Positions 32,388 through 44,587 of a stretch of DNA of 56,911 bases are shown here, piece by piece. The stretch is from Ochromonas danica (Eukaryota > Sar > Chrysophyceae > Chromulinales > Chromulinaceae). The notes under the pieces are model-generated. The model had not been told where the DNA came from and made no database searches. It worked only from the letters and a program-made list of their open reading frames with translations. Both the position numbers and the translations under genes were made by a program. Position 1 is the stretch's first letter, and each line of letters begins with the position of its first letter. The stretch spans positions 1,106 through 58,016 of the forward strand of contig VKHL01000102.1 in NCBI GenBank assembly GCA_015146655.1, in the 5' to 3' direction.

Positions 32388-34368
32388 ATGACCATCCTCT
32401 TGCCTTGCCTCTTTCTCTTTGGATGTTTAGCTACTCTCTGTGTATTCCTAGATGCTAAAGGTCATGACCCTGCTTCTTTTCATCATCCTCATACTCATGC
32501 ACGACGACGACTAGAATCATCACTAAATGATCGTCTACATCAAGTCATCCAACAGATCAATGAAGTAGCTAATTTAATTTATCAACGCTATGAATTTCAT
32601 CATCAACAACGCTATCAATTCTTTATCGAATCTTCTAATATGCCTTGTTATGGTTGGGATTTGATGAAATACAAATTTGCCAAAAAGATCCTCCAGGCTA
32701 GTGTTAGTGCTAGTACCGCTACTGCTACTGCTAGTGATGGTGTCAGTGGCAATAGTGGTGGTGGTAATAACCACTCTGAGGTGACCTATCGGATGATCTT
32801 TGGTGGATCATCTGTCACAGCAGGTCATGATAACTATTATCATCAAGCTTATCCCTTTGTCTTTGAAAAGAGAATGAAAACAATCTTCTCAACATTAGGA
32901 ATTACATTAGAAGTTCATAATATTGCACAAGGTGCTAATAATTGTCGACCTTCTATCTATTGTTATGAAGCCATGGGAGGTAGTAATGCTGATTTCCTTG
33001 GTTGGGAACAATCATTTAATTGTGGTCGTTCAAGAGATATCTTTGAATTAATTGCACGTATGGCTTATTGGGATCAAGCTGTTGTCTATTATGTTGCATC
33101 AGGAGCTTTTCTAACAACAGACTGTGCTCCTAGTAAAGATGCTATTCCATGGATATCTGAAGATTGGACACCAGAGAAAGCTGGAATTACTGACCGTTAT
33201 ACTATCACTCCAGAGAGTGCTAAAAGCTTTCGACAGAAGTTATCTGATTGGTATGATGATGGAAACTCTGTTTCTCGCTTTACAAATCAAGTCTATGGTG
33301 GTCTCTATAAAGGAGTTGGTCCACATGGTTATAGTGTTTGGGCACATAGTTCGAAATTGTGTAACAATGGTACTGGTTGTAACGCCGTAGATATGCGAGG
33401 TCCTTGTTATGATCAAGGAGGAGCACATTGGATGACTGCTGAGACTAGCTATTATGGTGGGATAAAAGGACGCTCGGGAAAGTCATGGCATCCACCTGCT
33501 GGGATGCATCTCTTACGTGGTGAGGTACTAACCTATAACATGGCACACATTCTAGCCGATGCTGCCTTTATGATCTTGGAAGATCTCTCTACTATGACCG
33601 TTGCTGCAGCGATGGAGAGTAAGTCACCTGATACTGTAGATACCGTTGATTGCCTATCCCTCTGTGTGTACTTTTCTGATCTTTCTGTTGTTCTGTGGAA
33701 TAGAGTATGACAAGGCATGGCAAGAAGTTTATGTTGCTGTTCCTGAAAGAGCATTACATATCCATCAGGAAGAAAGTCAACACAAGGCTACTTGCTATAC
33801 TAACTTCAAACCTCATTATAATCCTAAAGGTTTACTCGATAGGATTATAATTGGTAAACCAAAAGGATTTAATCTTGTCGAACCAAAATTACACCATGAC
33901 AATCCTTTTGGATATGGTGACTTTCGTCCTTATTATGATGCCTCTGGACCTGATAATGAAATTAGTTTTCGTATTTCTAATGTTCGTGCTGGAGCTATTC
34001 GAGTTTGTGGATATGATCGCAAAGAATCACTCATTCATGCCGAGTTCTTCTTGGACCCTGCTTATCCATTTCCCAAGGATAAGGATAACTCTGGTGAGTA
34101 GAAACGATCGATTGTAATAATACTATGATGTGTGTTCATGTAGACTAATGAAAGTGTATGTTGGTCTGGGTTCTTCATAGAAATTGTCTACAAGCCAACT
34201 GAGAAGCAATATGAACTACCCAAGCATATCTATGTACAAGATGAATGTACACGATTGCCAGATATCCCTCTAACCAATGTGAACAATGTCACTGTGGAGC
34301 ATGTGCTCACGATCAAGACCAAACCCGCAGGCAAAGCAGTCTCTGTAACGCATGTCATCATCTTCTAA
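32388..34368 (+). CDS. Secreted SGNH-hydrolase-like protein
   Basis: Three exons, 32388-33618, 33704-34093 and 34181-34368, join in frame to 602 residues. The N-terminus (MTILLPCLFLFGCLATLCVFLDA) is a signal peptide or anchor. A region from about residue 125 starts RMIFGGSSVTAGHDNYY, resembling block I of SGNH/GDSL esterases (Ser in GxSxTxG). It has Asn-containing IAQGANNC (possible block III) and a C-terminal HPPAGMHLLRGEVLTYNMAH that could carry the catalytic His. The last 190 residues form a beta-rich tail without enzyme motifs. This architecture suggests an extracellular carbohydrate or lipid esterase/acyltransferase-like protein. Catalytic identity is inferred, not shown. A low-complexity Ser/Thr/Ala/Gly stretch (about 105-125) separates the N-terminal helix from the domain. 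Confidence 0.72.
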
Positions 34369-35180
34369 ACTCTTCACAAGAAGAATTGGCATAGTCAACT
34401 GGTTATCAACTCTTCGTGGTTGGAAGAGGTTTTTCATCATCATGTGTTCATAGTAGTCTAGATGTTGTGCTGAGGCACATCAATCAGTTGCTTGTAATAG
34501 GTTGTTACTGTGCAGTGCTGTGCCTGTTGTTGGGTGGGGATTGTACAGGGGATTGCTGATTGTCATGCTCATTGTCTCATTGTTGTTGTAATGTCTTGAA
34601 CATACTCTTCACTACCTCATCGCTACTTGTTAGTAGAGGACATAACAAGCACACCAAAAAGACCTTAGACTAGTCTCCTTAGTCATCTCTTGTCAGCAAG
34701 CATCAGCATGTAGTCTATTCATACAATAGACGAACACTCCTTATCCCCTATCCCCTTATAGAGTCTATCCCCTCAACAGTCAGTCTTCAACAAAGTTGAC
34801 AGTCATGATGACCTTCTTTGGTTATATTCTGAAGCATTATTGTCTATTGGCTTTGTTTTGTGACAATGAACTATGAACTAGTGAAACACTTAGAAAGTGA
34901 AAGTAATGTCCAAGAATGAGCTCATTCGTAATGTTACAAGTTAGGTGACGCTACTATAACAATTATATACTACTATAGTACTACGTAGTATTAACTTATT
35001 ATGGTCCTGTTGGCAGCAACAACAACCTCATGGCTCAGTTGCTATCCAGCTGTCAGGTCTCACTATATGATATCATGTCATGTCATGTCATGCTGGTGTC
35101 TCTAAGTAAGGATTTAGTCTCTGCTAGAGATGGCATGACTTCACAATAGAACAATGTGTCAGAAGTCATGTCATATTATG
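34369..35180. other. Intergenic between convergent genes, with duplicated 3' sequence
   Basis: 812 bp. The left part is AT-rich without genes. Near the right end are five-base tcatg reiterations (35078-35092) and a degenerate copy of the next gene's 3' end: ggcatgacttcacaatagaacaatg at 35130 matches ggcatgacttcataatagaacaatg inside the coding region (about 35313), and gtcatgctggtgtctctaa at about 35088 matches gtcatgctagtgtatctaa at 35182. Confidence 0.7.
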
Positions 35181-35981
35181 TCATGCTAGTGTATCTAAAG
35201 TGTTATTCTCTGACAGTGAAGGTGATGATAATAACAGAGGGTCACTACAAGGTGGTGGTGACGATGATAATAGAGGACATAAGTCAGTACCAGTACCAGC
35301 AGTACTAGTACCAGGCATGACTTCATAATAGAACAATGGCCAAGCTGCTCCATCATGTGCTAGCGTCTTCACTTTCACAATCTCTTTCGGTGTTAAATTA
35401 GGTAAAGGACTCATATAAGTAACAATTCTAATAGGGTTAGGGTTAGGGTTATGGTTATGATGTCTTCGTCTATTATTCACTTGTTGTAATAATATCGGAA
35501 GAATGAGTTTTAATCCACGTGGTATTAAATACAAAAAGAAACAATTGCCTAAGGAATAATTATCATATTCTAAAGCATTTCCTTCAATGACTTCACATTG
35601 AGGATAGTCTGCTATAACTTGTTGAGCTATCTTAATACGAGATGTTTCAATCTCTATTCCTATCACACGTTGTGCTGGAGTTGTTGAAGCACAAAGAAAG
35701 AGAAAGTTTCCTTCTCCACAGCCAATATCATAGACTATATCTTCTACTTGAGGATGAAGAAGAAGAAGAGCAGCTTCAAGAACTTCTTTTGGGGTTGACC
35801 ATAACTTCTTTCGAGGTGCTAACATTTGGATTTCTTCATGTGACAGATAGACAAACGGAAGCTCACTAGCTATTATTCTCTTGCGAGGGCCTCGTGTAGG
35901 GGGTATCAGATATTGTTGTATTGCGAGGGAATCAAGGAGAGAGCAGTTACTTCGGTTCTCGTTTCGCGCATGACTTCGCAA
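35181..35981 (-). CDS. Class I SAM-dependent methyltransferase (FAM173/ATPSCKMT-like)
   Basis: The frame spans up to 266 residues. Motif I, VYDIGCGEGNFLFL, follows WSTPKEVLEAALLLLHP. Then come RVIGIEIETSRI (acidic residue for the SAM ribose) and FFLYLIPRGLKLILPILL. The pattern TPxEVVxAML...DxGCGxGxxL...FLYLxP resembles the FAM173 lysine N-methyltransferase group. The C-terminal about 50 residues are Ser/Pro-rich and low complexity. The start is uncertain: no ATG lies in frame near 35981 (that codon is TTG). The first in-frame ATG, MLAPRKK, is at about 35825, just before the conserved part; an upstream exon entering through a ctgtag acceptor near 35996 is the alternative. It is head to head with the channel gene at 36098. 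Confidence 0.7.
   Translation of the reverse strand: MRSHARNENRSNCSLLDSLAIQQYLIPPTRGPRKRIIASELPFVYLSHEEIQMLAPRKKLWSTPKEVLEAALLLLHPQVEDIVYDIGCGEGNFLFLCASTTPAQRVIGIEIETSRIKIAQQVIADYPQCEVIEGNALEYDNYSLGNCFFLYLIPRGLKLILPILLQQVNNRRRHHNHNPNPNPIRIVTYMSPLPNLTPKEIVKVKTLAHDGAAWPLFYYEVMPGTSTAGTGTDLCPLLSSSPPPCSDPLLLSSPSLSENNTLDTLA
35432..35450 (+). repeat. Interstitial telomere-like TTAGGG repeat inside a coding region
   Basis: Three tandem TTAGGG units (plus strand) lie within the methyltransferase gene, where the minus strand codes for Asn-Pro dipeptides. They could be a scar of break repair or a chance expansion. Confidence 0.8.
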
Positions 35982-36097
35982 GTAGTCCAGACTACAGTAC
36001 AGAGTATTATTAGTATTATTATTTCTTCACAAGAACAAGTATTATTATATACATAGAGGGAGAGAGAGATAGAGTGATTTGATGAGAGGAGTTGATA

Positions 36098-39000
36098 ATG
36101 AGGAAGTATGTATTAGATTCAGACTCTGATTCTAACAACAACTCAGATGATGACGAGGAGAAAGGACTACCTGGTGGTTATGATAATAGAGGGAAACAGA
36201 AAACTGCTGCAGAGATTGAAGCCATAGAAGCAGAACAAATTGCAATGGGTATCCCACCTTCTCCTACACGTCGATCAGGTCTAGACGATGAGAAACGAGA
36301 GACAGAAGGTCTTGTTCTAGTACAAGAACATCTTGGCGAAGATTTTTGGAAGAAGGTATGGCGTCCACCTGTTATTACTGAGTCAGAAGATTATCGACGA
36401 GGTCAACTTTATCATCAAGGAGAAGGACATAGTTTCATACAAAAATACACTTCCGCGCAGGATTTAGTGTTAGGCATGAGACTTTACATACAATTCCTTA
36501 AATCTATGACTATTGGGTTTATGTTAATTTTTCTTATTGCTATTCCATTATTAGCCTTTGCATGGTATGGACATGGTATATTATATGATGAGAAAGATGC
36601 GATAGGATTGTATAGACTTGTCTTAGGTAATGTTGGTAGAGCAGAGTTACAAGGGACAGGACAATATGATTACACTTGGGAATATTGTACAACCAGTAAT
36701 AACCAAAGTACCACTGTGACCAACACTACACTTAGTAGTAATAGTAGTAGTGGTAACAGTAGTAGTAGTAGTAGTGTGGGTCGAGATGATACTTGTTTGT
36801 TTATTGAAGGTCATTCTTTTCGATGGAAAGAAGTTTCTGCTATTATCTTAGGAGGAGAATTAATACAAGTTATTCTCTTCTTATTATTACTTTGTCATTT
36901 ACGATGTCGTAAAAGATGGTGGTTATGGCAAGATAAACTAAATCAACCTATTACTATGAAATCTTATTCCATCTATATTGACAATTTACCATTAGATATA
37001 ACAGAAGATGAATTAATTCAACATTTCTCTACCTTATATCAATTAAGTGTAAAAGATTTTAAAGGTCGTTTACCTATAGAAGATCTTCGTCCTGTACAAC
37101 ATTTTGGTAATACAGAAGATAAGAAATATTTAAATACTTGGATTGCAGAATGTACACTTTATCGACAAATTGGACCTTTATTATCATTATATCAAGAAAG
37201 ACAAAAATGGATTTATTCTTTATTACGTAGTCGATCACAAATGAAAATGTATCGTCCATCTAGTCAACATCCTGCTGGTGAAAATAAGAAAAGATTTAAA
37301 AAAGCAGAAATTGAAATGTTAAGATATTGTCGTAAAGTTGATTCGATTACTTTTGCTATTAAAGAATTAATATTACAGAAATATATAAGAATGAAGAAAA
37401 AGAAACAATCGATAGAGAATGGTAATGGTAATAATAATAATGATGATGTTCAACAACAAAAGTCGTCATGTTGGTCACGATGGATCACTACTTGTTGTGG
37501 TGGTGGTAGTGGTGGTTGTTGTTGTTCTTGTAGTAATAGTTGTTGTATTTCTTCTAAGGAAATAGTGCAAGAAGCAAAGGTCTTTCCTATTAGAGAACCA
37601 GGCAAACAACTTGTTGATAATTCTGCAGACACTTCGTCAACTGTGGAGAAGACGATTGCTGCTGTTACTGCTGGCACTGATACTGTGGCTAATGATGGTG
37701 CTAGTGCTAGTAGTGGTACTAATGGGGGTACTAATGGGGGTGGTACTAATAGTAGCACTGCTGCTGGTAATGGTGGCGATGCTGCCTCTAATAGTAAACA
37801 AACTGCCAAGAAGGACAAGAAAAATAATAAAAATAAGAGTAATAATAATGATGACGAAGATGATGATGATGATGATGATGACGATGATGACGAATTGGAT
37901 AGAATACATAAAATACAATTAACAGCAGAAGAAGAACAAGAAATTGCCAAACATATTCAAATGAATAATCCTATCACCACTACAATGTCATCGAAAAAGC
38001 AATCCCCACCAACAAATTCAATGATAATCTCAGAAGAACAAGAGAATATTATAGGAAAGAGGATTGATCGTCAATTAGATGATGCTCCTGTTGTCTGTGC
38101 TTTTCTTATTTTTGAACATAATGAAAGTTTTGCACGTTGTTTAGAAGATTATCATCATTCTTATCATCTTCTTTATCATCTAAATTCTATTTTTCCTTTT
38201 AATTTCTTTTATCCGAAAATATTAAAAATTCGTGGATATTGTCCAAGTATCTCTATTGCACCAGAACCAGAACAAATTCTATGGGAAAATTTAGAAATAC
38301 CTAAAAGAAAGAAATTCAATCAAAAAGTATTATCTTTCATAATGATCTTATTATTGTTTTTGTTAAATTTTATTGTTATTGTAATTTCTGCAATGTTTCG
38401 ATATGATTTTGTTCATCGTATGCCAACAGATGATCTTTGTAATCAATTATTACCAAGTCTCTATGGTAATGTATCATATGATAGTCATGTATTAGATCAA
38501 GTAGATCTTCGTCGTCCAATGACTAATCGTACACTGTTTGATTCAGCTTGTCAAGATCTTCTTCCTAATTCCTTCTATGCTACCTATGTCATGGGGAATA
38601 ATGAGACATTTGGTAACTATAGTCTATTAGCATGTCATGATTCAAAGATAGATGGAAATCAATGTCCTTTAATAGGTTCAACTAACTATTGTCCTTGTCT
38701 ATCCTCTTCTTATCATGGACATTGTCAAACAGCTACTTGTCAAGAGAATTCTACATTACTTAATTCCTCTTCAATATGTCAAGGTTTTCGAGCTGATGCA
38801 CCTGCTTTATGTTATTGTAAAGATCATCTTAATGATGAAATGACACAATGGTCTGGATTTATAAAATATGCAAAAATGATATTTACAGGGAAGAAAGAAA
38901 AAGGAGATTATCAAGAAATATGTCATTCATATAGTAATGCTGTTGTGATTGTCTTTGTATTACGTTATGGTTCCATTCTATTCACCTTGTATATTGATTG

Positions 39001-41255
39001 GTTATTACAAAAGACTATACCATATCGTATAGCTAAGGAAGGGTTTATATCAATTGCTCAAAGTCAACGCGCATTATATTTTCGTTTATTTATTGCAAGT
39101 TATATCAATCTAACTCTATTAATATTACCATCCTATGGAATGTATTTCTCTGTGAAATCACCAGGGAAAGTTGATTATGGATTATATACAGATTTTATAA
39201 GAGCATGGTATGGAGATGTGGGAGGTTGGTTAGGACTGCTTTTCATTGTGTACACGTTCTTGCCTTGGTTAGTAGACTTGTGCTACTATACCATCCTATG
39301 GCCATGGAGAAGGTGGTGGATCTTTGGTGAATACCAGTAAGTGCTTGTCCATATTCATTGAAGTTGTGCATAGCTGATGTAATGGTTGCGTTATTGTGTG
39401 TGTGTGTGTGTGCGTGCGTGTGTGCGTGCAAAACAGGTTACGAGGAGGACATTACGTGACATTACAAAGAGATTTGAATGATTTACAAATAGGACCAACT
39501 TTTCCTTTGGCTCATTTTATGGCACGATTAACAACAATTATCTTCTTTGCAATGTCTTATGCTCCTGGTATACCTTTATTAATGCCTATTACCTTTATCA
39601 TTTTTCTTCTATACTATGCATTACATCGTTCTATGTTATTGAAGTATTATCGTATGCCACACTATTCCACTGCCATAGAGGTCATTGACATGGCTACCAT
39701 AGTTCTACCTTATGCTGCTATTATACGTTTAGCATTTGCTGCCTGGATACTCTCAGCGGATGATATTCTCTCTGCTATTCTACCTGCAGCACGTGGTATT
39801 AAAGCAGGAGGATCACAAAATGGACTATCAACTGCTATCTTTTCTCTTAAGAAATATATGAAACTTGTTGAGGATGTCTCACATGATAACTATATTCTAA
39901 CGACTTCCACCTTGTCTTTTATTGAAGAACGTGTAAAGCATAGTAATGTCTTTGCTTGTGTTATTCTTGCAGCTATTGTACTTGCTGTGATACTGATAGA
40001 ATATGTTGATATCTGGTATTTATGTTATCTTCGTCGTAGTTTCTGGAAAATGTTACAATTTTGTTATAAACATTGTCGTAGGAAACCATTAGATCCTTTA
40101 GCACGTAATCCAGGATATCTACATGGATATGAAATAATAACACAAAATCATCCTTTACGATCAGAATCAGCACCTTTTACAGGAATCTATTATCGTTATC
40201 TTGGTCGTAAAACAATTGATGATATCTGGTGGAAAACATGTTTACCAAAACGTTATCAAAAAAGGAAAAAACCTGCTATTTATAATTTACCTCTAGGTTG
40301 GCAAGTACAAGATATGGGATGGGATTTTGAAGTGAAAGTCAAACATTGGCCATCAAAAACAGAAGATGATGAAGGAATGAAAGTACAAGGTGATCATAAA
40401 CGAACATATGAAATTATAACAGATCAAGGTTATGGTAATAGTTATCGTTTAGAGTTATTACCTTATTGGTCTTATGTCTATATTGGTTTAAGAGAGATTG
40501 ATGTAAACTATTCCTTTGCTTCTCATTATTTAACAACTTTAGCAGAAGAAACAAAACATTTAAAATTCAATCCTACTATTGTAGAAGATCGTTTGAATGA
40601 GACGAAACGTGGTACAAGGAATAAGATCTTACCTATGATAGAAGAAAACAATAAAGATGAAGTAGCAGATTATCCACCATTACCATTACCATCATCATCA
40701 TCTCCTCCATTATCTCCAACCTTATCAAACTCGAAAAAACAACAAAAACAACAACAAACTCCCAAGAAAGACGATGATGATGAGGATGATGGTATGAAAG
40801 CAGATGGTTTAAATAGTAGTAGTAAGAATGATACTAATCAGAATGATCTTAATCATAAAAGAGGGAGTAAATCATCTCCTATAACTCCTGGCGGTAGCAG
40901 TGATGGTGAGAACGAAGAAGTATCACCTTCTGGAGGAAGAACGTCATCAAAGCTCAGCAAGACTGACAGTAAAGCAAACGCTAACAGAAGTGCGAATGAT
41001 TCGCTCAAACCCAATGCTTCTTCTCGTGGTGTTTCTCCATCTCCCGCTGTTGCACCTGAACCACAGCCTAATGTTGCTCCAGCCCCTTCAAACAAGAAGA
41101 AGAAGTTTACGGTTGAAAGCAGTAGTTCAGAAGATAGCAGTGATAGTGATGACTCGGATGATAGTAGCTCTGACTCAGACAGCAGCTCAGGTAGTGGTAG
41201 TAGTAGCAGTGGCAGTGGTAGCAGTTCCTCCACTAGTGAAGGTGAAGAAGAGTGA
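36098..41255 (+). CDS. OSCA/TMEM63/CSC1-like mechanosensitive channel family protein
   Basis: Two exons, 36098-39336 and 39437-41255, join in frame (TAC CA|G TTA) to 1,685 residues. Order: acidic N-terminus; first hydrophobic helix about 130-155; helix about 245-268; a split cytosolic RRM-like domain with SIYIDNLPLDITEDELIQHF (about 288) and VVCAFLIFEHNESFARCL; the family hallmark SIAPEPEQILWENLEIP (about 715-735); then about eight membrane helices and a hydrophilic acidic, Ser/Asp-rich C-tail. This matches the PHM7-type cytosolic plus 7TM layout of OSCA/TMEM63 proteins, which are osmo- or force-gated ion channels. Oddities are a Cys cluster, CCGGGSGGCCCSC (about 465-480), long Gly/Ser and Asp inserts inside the cytosolic domain, and a Cys-rich extracellular loop after helix 3. 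The 100-nt intron contains a TG run. A 15-codon uORF (ATG 36082) overlaps the start. Confidence 0.82.
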
Positions 41256-41624
41256 AGAAGAAGAAGAAGAAGAAGAAGATGATGATGAGTGCTGACTTAT
41301 TTTGTAAATACCTACTAGACTATAGTATGGGAATTCTATTTGATTCCTTGTTGTTGTTGTACATAATATACTGTAATACAAATAGTTTAAACCTTCCCAC
41401 CTGGTCTAGTGATGAATTACTCCCTCTCCACTCTTTAGACATCTAGAAACCATGTGGTGGTAATTAGAAAAAGACAATTGCGACACAACTATGTCTTTAT
41501 TTACACAATAAGCGACCATAGAGGTCATTATCCTTCACTCACAATTTAATAAACAGAACCACGACAGCAATGAACCTGCCAGCCACACACGGACTAGTCT
41601 ACCCCAAGGTAAGCTAGACTATTA
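41256..41624. other. Intergenic between convergent genes
   Basis: 369 bp. It starts with (GAA)n (41252-41277) continuing the acidic tail sequence of the channel gene past its stop. Nothing else seen. Confidence 0.6.
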
Positions 41625-43174
41625 TCATTCGCCCAGCATGCTAAGTACTGCCCGATCTTCTTCTTCATCCTCATCATCTGAATCTGTCCCACTTGTCCTT
41701 GTGCGAGGTGTTTGACTTTGTCGCATTCGATCGCGCATTTGAGTGAGAAAGCGTGTATTCTTGAGTAAAGGACGAGTAGCTTGCAATTGTGCCGAAGTGG
41801 AGAGACCTGTCAGATCATCAAAGTTAAGTGGAACATTGTATTGCATGGTTATATCCTCGTTCATATCTGATAACTGAGGCATGAAAGCTTTTACAGAATT
41901 GAACTGATCCATGGCCAATTGCATGCCATTCATCTCTCGACCATCTTCTTCATCACTATCGTCATCACTATCAGCTGAGCCCAGAGATGATCGCGACTGT
42001 TGAGACTGTCTCTTACTGGTCGATCGACCTTGTAGCGAATGCAAGAGGCCTGCCACCTCATAGTCATTATGACTGCGACCTGATTCCCCTGCCACTTGGG
42101 TCAAGTGCTGGCCAGTGCCATTCAATGAGTTCACATCGTCTCCCAGAGAGGAGGAAGAAGAAGGTGTGGTCTTGGAACGCTTTGCAGGAGGTTGACCTTC
42201 AGCTCCTCCTCCACCACCACCACCAGCAGCAGAGGAAGATGTTGGACCAAGTAAGAGAGAACCAAGAATCAGGAGAGGTGAGGTAGTGGAATAAATACGA
42301 AGCTTTTCCAATAGATACTGTGCGGCAAGAAGGGATTGTTGAGGTGCAGCTGAGACATTAAAGTGCAAGGAAGAAGGTGAGCTAAGCGATGAGAAAGCCG
42401 CGAGGAACACTGAATCTTGACATTGTGCACGATATTTGGCCAAAATAGCTTCACGAGTCTATGAGAGACAGAGAGAGAGAGGCGATGAGCTAACTATTGG
42501 CCAGGTACTATCAGAACAACAAGCCTATGTGTCTGTCTGTTCTCCCTCACCTTATCGGAGCACCATTTCTCAACGTTTGACTTGGAGACGGAAGTCAGTT
42601 GAGCGATATCCTCAGCTGACCGTCCACAGTCTTTCAAGTACATAACTAACATCTTCTCCTCTTTTAGATAAGATCGACGCACATCCAAACCACGATTAAA
42701 CTTTCGTTTGTCTTCCTTGCTGGTGACATTATTGCTGGGGTTAGAGTTGTTGGACTTGAGGCTCGGGTCAGACTCTGCAGGGAAGGAAGCATGACCATCC
42801 TGAGTTGCTGTATTCATAGCAGATACAGGGGGAAGAGGAGGAGTCAGAGCAGGAGGAGGTAGCACCAGCAAGGCCGAGGCCTCGAGAGCCTGTTGGGCAG
42901 CGGCACTTTTGGGGAAAGTCTTGACCTCCAGAGATCGTGCCTTACTAGCCTCGGTCAGGTCAACATTACGCAAGGGATAACAGATCAAGTCTTCATTGAT
43001 GACTAAGAAGACTTCATCCTCAGAGGAGATTTGAAAAGCTACACGTACACAACATTCCCAACGAGGTTTCTCTCTTGGAGAGACTTGGAAGACTTTTACC
43101 ACTTCTTCTCCATTGCCACTACGATGATATTTTACAGATAGTTTTTCTTGATAATCTAATAAAGGATCTTCCAT
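41625..43174 (-). CDS. Helix-turn-helix-like nuclear protein of unknown function
   Basis: Two exons (minus): 42551-43174 and 41625-42458, joined phase 0, 485 residues. ATG 43174 gives MEDPLLDYQEKL. A small N-terminal beta-rich part is followed by a linker. Then residues about 165-220 contain YLKEEKMLVMYLKDCGRSAEDIAQLTSVSKSNVEKWC. That is three helices with the spacing of homeodomain-like/Myb or resolvase-type HTH folds (AEDIAQLTSVSKSNVEKW as turn and recognition helix). The rest is low complexity, with Gly/Ser runs, an SDDDSDEED acidic patch and a conserved-looking C-terminal FDDLTGLSTSAQLQATRPLL. Probably a DNA-binding or transcription-associated factor. The gene is 240 bp head to head with WDR83. 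Confidence 0.65.
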
Positions 43175-43413
43175 TCTTTTTTTGGGAGAAGAATTGGATT
43201 GATTTTCTTGTCGTCGATATTCTCTTTTCGAAGGGCACAGCCTTTCCGCTTTGACCTGTTCACCCCACCCACGCAATACAACAATATGTCACACCACAAC
43301 AACATGAGTGAGTGAGTGAGTGAGTGAGTGACAGAGTGAGTCACAGCCAATATCAATCAAAAAAGAAAACTGAAAACTATCCATCATTCACGTATAAGAA
43401 AGCTGAAATTGTG
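43175..43413. promoter_or_regulatory. Divergent promoter with (GAGT)n microsatellite
   Basis: 239 bp between start codons. A GAGT repeat of about six units (43306-43330) lies centrally. An open frame through it on the plus strand lacks ATG before 43414. Confidence 0.5.
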
Positions 43414-44379
43414 ATGGTAGGGGAGAGGGATCAGTGTCAGCGTATCTTGGACGGACACAGTGCAGGTATTCATGCTATTCGCATGACAAAGGATGGTTCC
43501 TATTGCATGACTGCCTCAGCGGATCGCACAATCAAACTATGGAATCCACACAAAACCAATCCTGCTACGAAAAAGCAAGATCCAGATCCACATCCAGCTA
43601 TTGAAGAAGCTCTTTGTATTCAGACTTATGCTGGTGTTCATGGATATCCTGTATTGGATGTTGTCATAACACAAGATAAGGCAAGATTTGCTTCAGCGGG
43701 GGAAGATCGAGCATGTTTTCTATGGGATGTTGGTAGTAGTCGTGTTATTCGGCGAATCCAAGCTCATGACCATCGGATCAATGCCGTAGCCTTCAATTCC
43801 TATGACAGTGTCCTCTACACTGCCTCTTATGACCGCACATTGAAATGCTGGGACTTGAGGTCCAATACCAGCAGAGATCCTATTCAGACTATGGATGACT
43901 TCAAGGACTCTGTCACATCCATCGCTCAGACTGACTATTGTATCTTAGCTGCTTCTATTGATGGAGCAGTGCGGATCTATGACTTGAGGAAAGGTCTCAT
44001 GCATGCCGATCAACTCCAGGATCCAGTGACCTCTATCACCGTTAGTCCTGACAACCAAACGTATCTAGCGACTCTATTAGGCGGACACATACGATTGATT
44101 GATCTGGAGATGGGCAAGCAGCTCAAAGTATATCGTGGTCATCTACATACATCGTTCAAACAGGAATCTTGCTTTGCCTTTGGTGACAAGGAAATAGTTA
44201 CTGGTTCAGAGGATGGGTCGATATACCATTACAATTTACTATCGGCCGAGGTTACAGGTGTTACCAAGTACGCTCATTTCAAGGCGATCTCTGCAATAGC
44301 ATACCATCCTTCAGCAGATCTCTTTCTCACCGCATCCCACGATGGACTAGCCAAAGTATGGAAACCTGCTTCGATATAA
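43414..44379 (+). CDS. WDR83: WD40-repeat protein WDR83/MORG1
   Basis: 321 residues from ATG 43414, close to human WDR83 (315). Seven WD40 blades are visible, each ending in a WD-like dipeptide: TASADRTIKLWN, SAGEDRACFLWD, TASYDRTLKCWD, ASIDGAVRIYD, HIRLIDLE, TGSEDGSIYHYN, TASHDGLAKVWK. The third-blade segment HRINAVAFNSYDSVLYTASYDRTL and PIQTMDDFKDSVTSIAQ match WDR83 more than other WD proteins. In animals it scaffolds ERK-pathway components and is part of the spliceosome (C complex). The seven-blade propeller fold is certain; the orthology call is strong but from memory of the family. Confidence 0.88.
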   Translation: MVGERDQCQRILDGHSAGIHAIRMTKDGSYCMTASADRTIKLWNPHKTNPATKKQDPDPHPAIEEALCIQTYAGVHGYPVLDVVITQDKARFASAGEDRACFLWDVGSSRVIRRIQAHDHRINAVAFNSYDSVLYTASYDRTLKCWDLRSNTSRDPIQTMDDFKDSVTSIAQTDYCILAASIDGAVRIYDLRKGLMHADQLQDPVTSITVSPDNQTYLATLLGGHIRLIDLEMGKQLKVYRGHLHTSFKQESCFAFGDKEIVTGSEDGSIYHYNLLSAEVTGVTKYAHFKAISAIAYHPSADLFLTASHDGLAKVWKPASI

Positions 44380-44587
44380 TGATTGAATCATTCTGTAGTA
44401 CAAATTGTATAAAATACATAAAACCTCCGAGCACATACCCCAAGATTTGGGCTCTGAATCATTCTCCCAAAACTCAGTACAGTCCTGCTAAAGGACTTAG
44501 ACGAGGAAAGCAACACACAACCACCTCCACTTCAACTTTAACAGGCTATCTTTAAGACACTCGCAATGTTAAGAAGCTCAGGGGAAG

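Noticed and set aside
37450-37950. Antisense Ser/Leu-rich frame in the channel gene
   Set aside because: Complement of Asp/Gly/Ser low-complexity codons in the OSCA-like gene.
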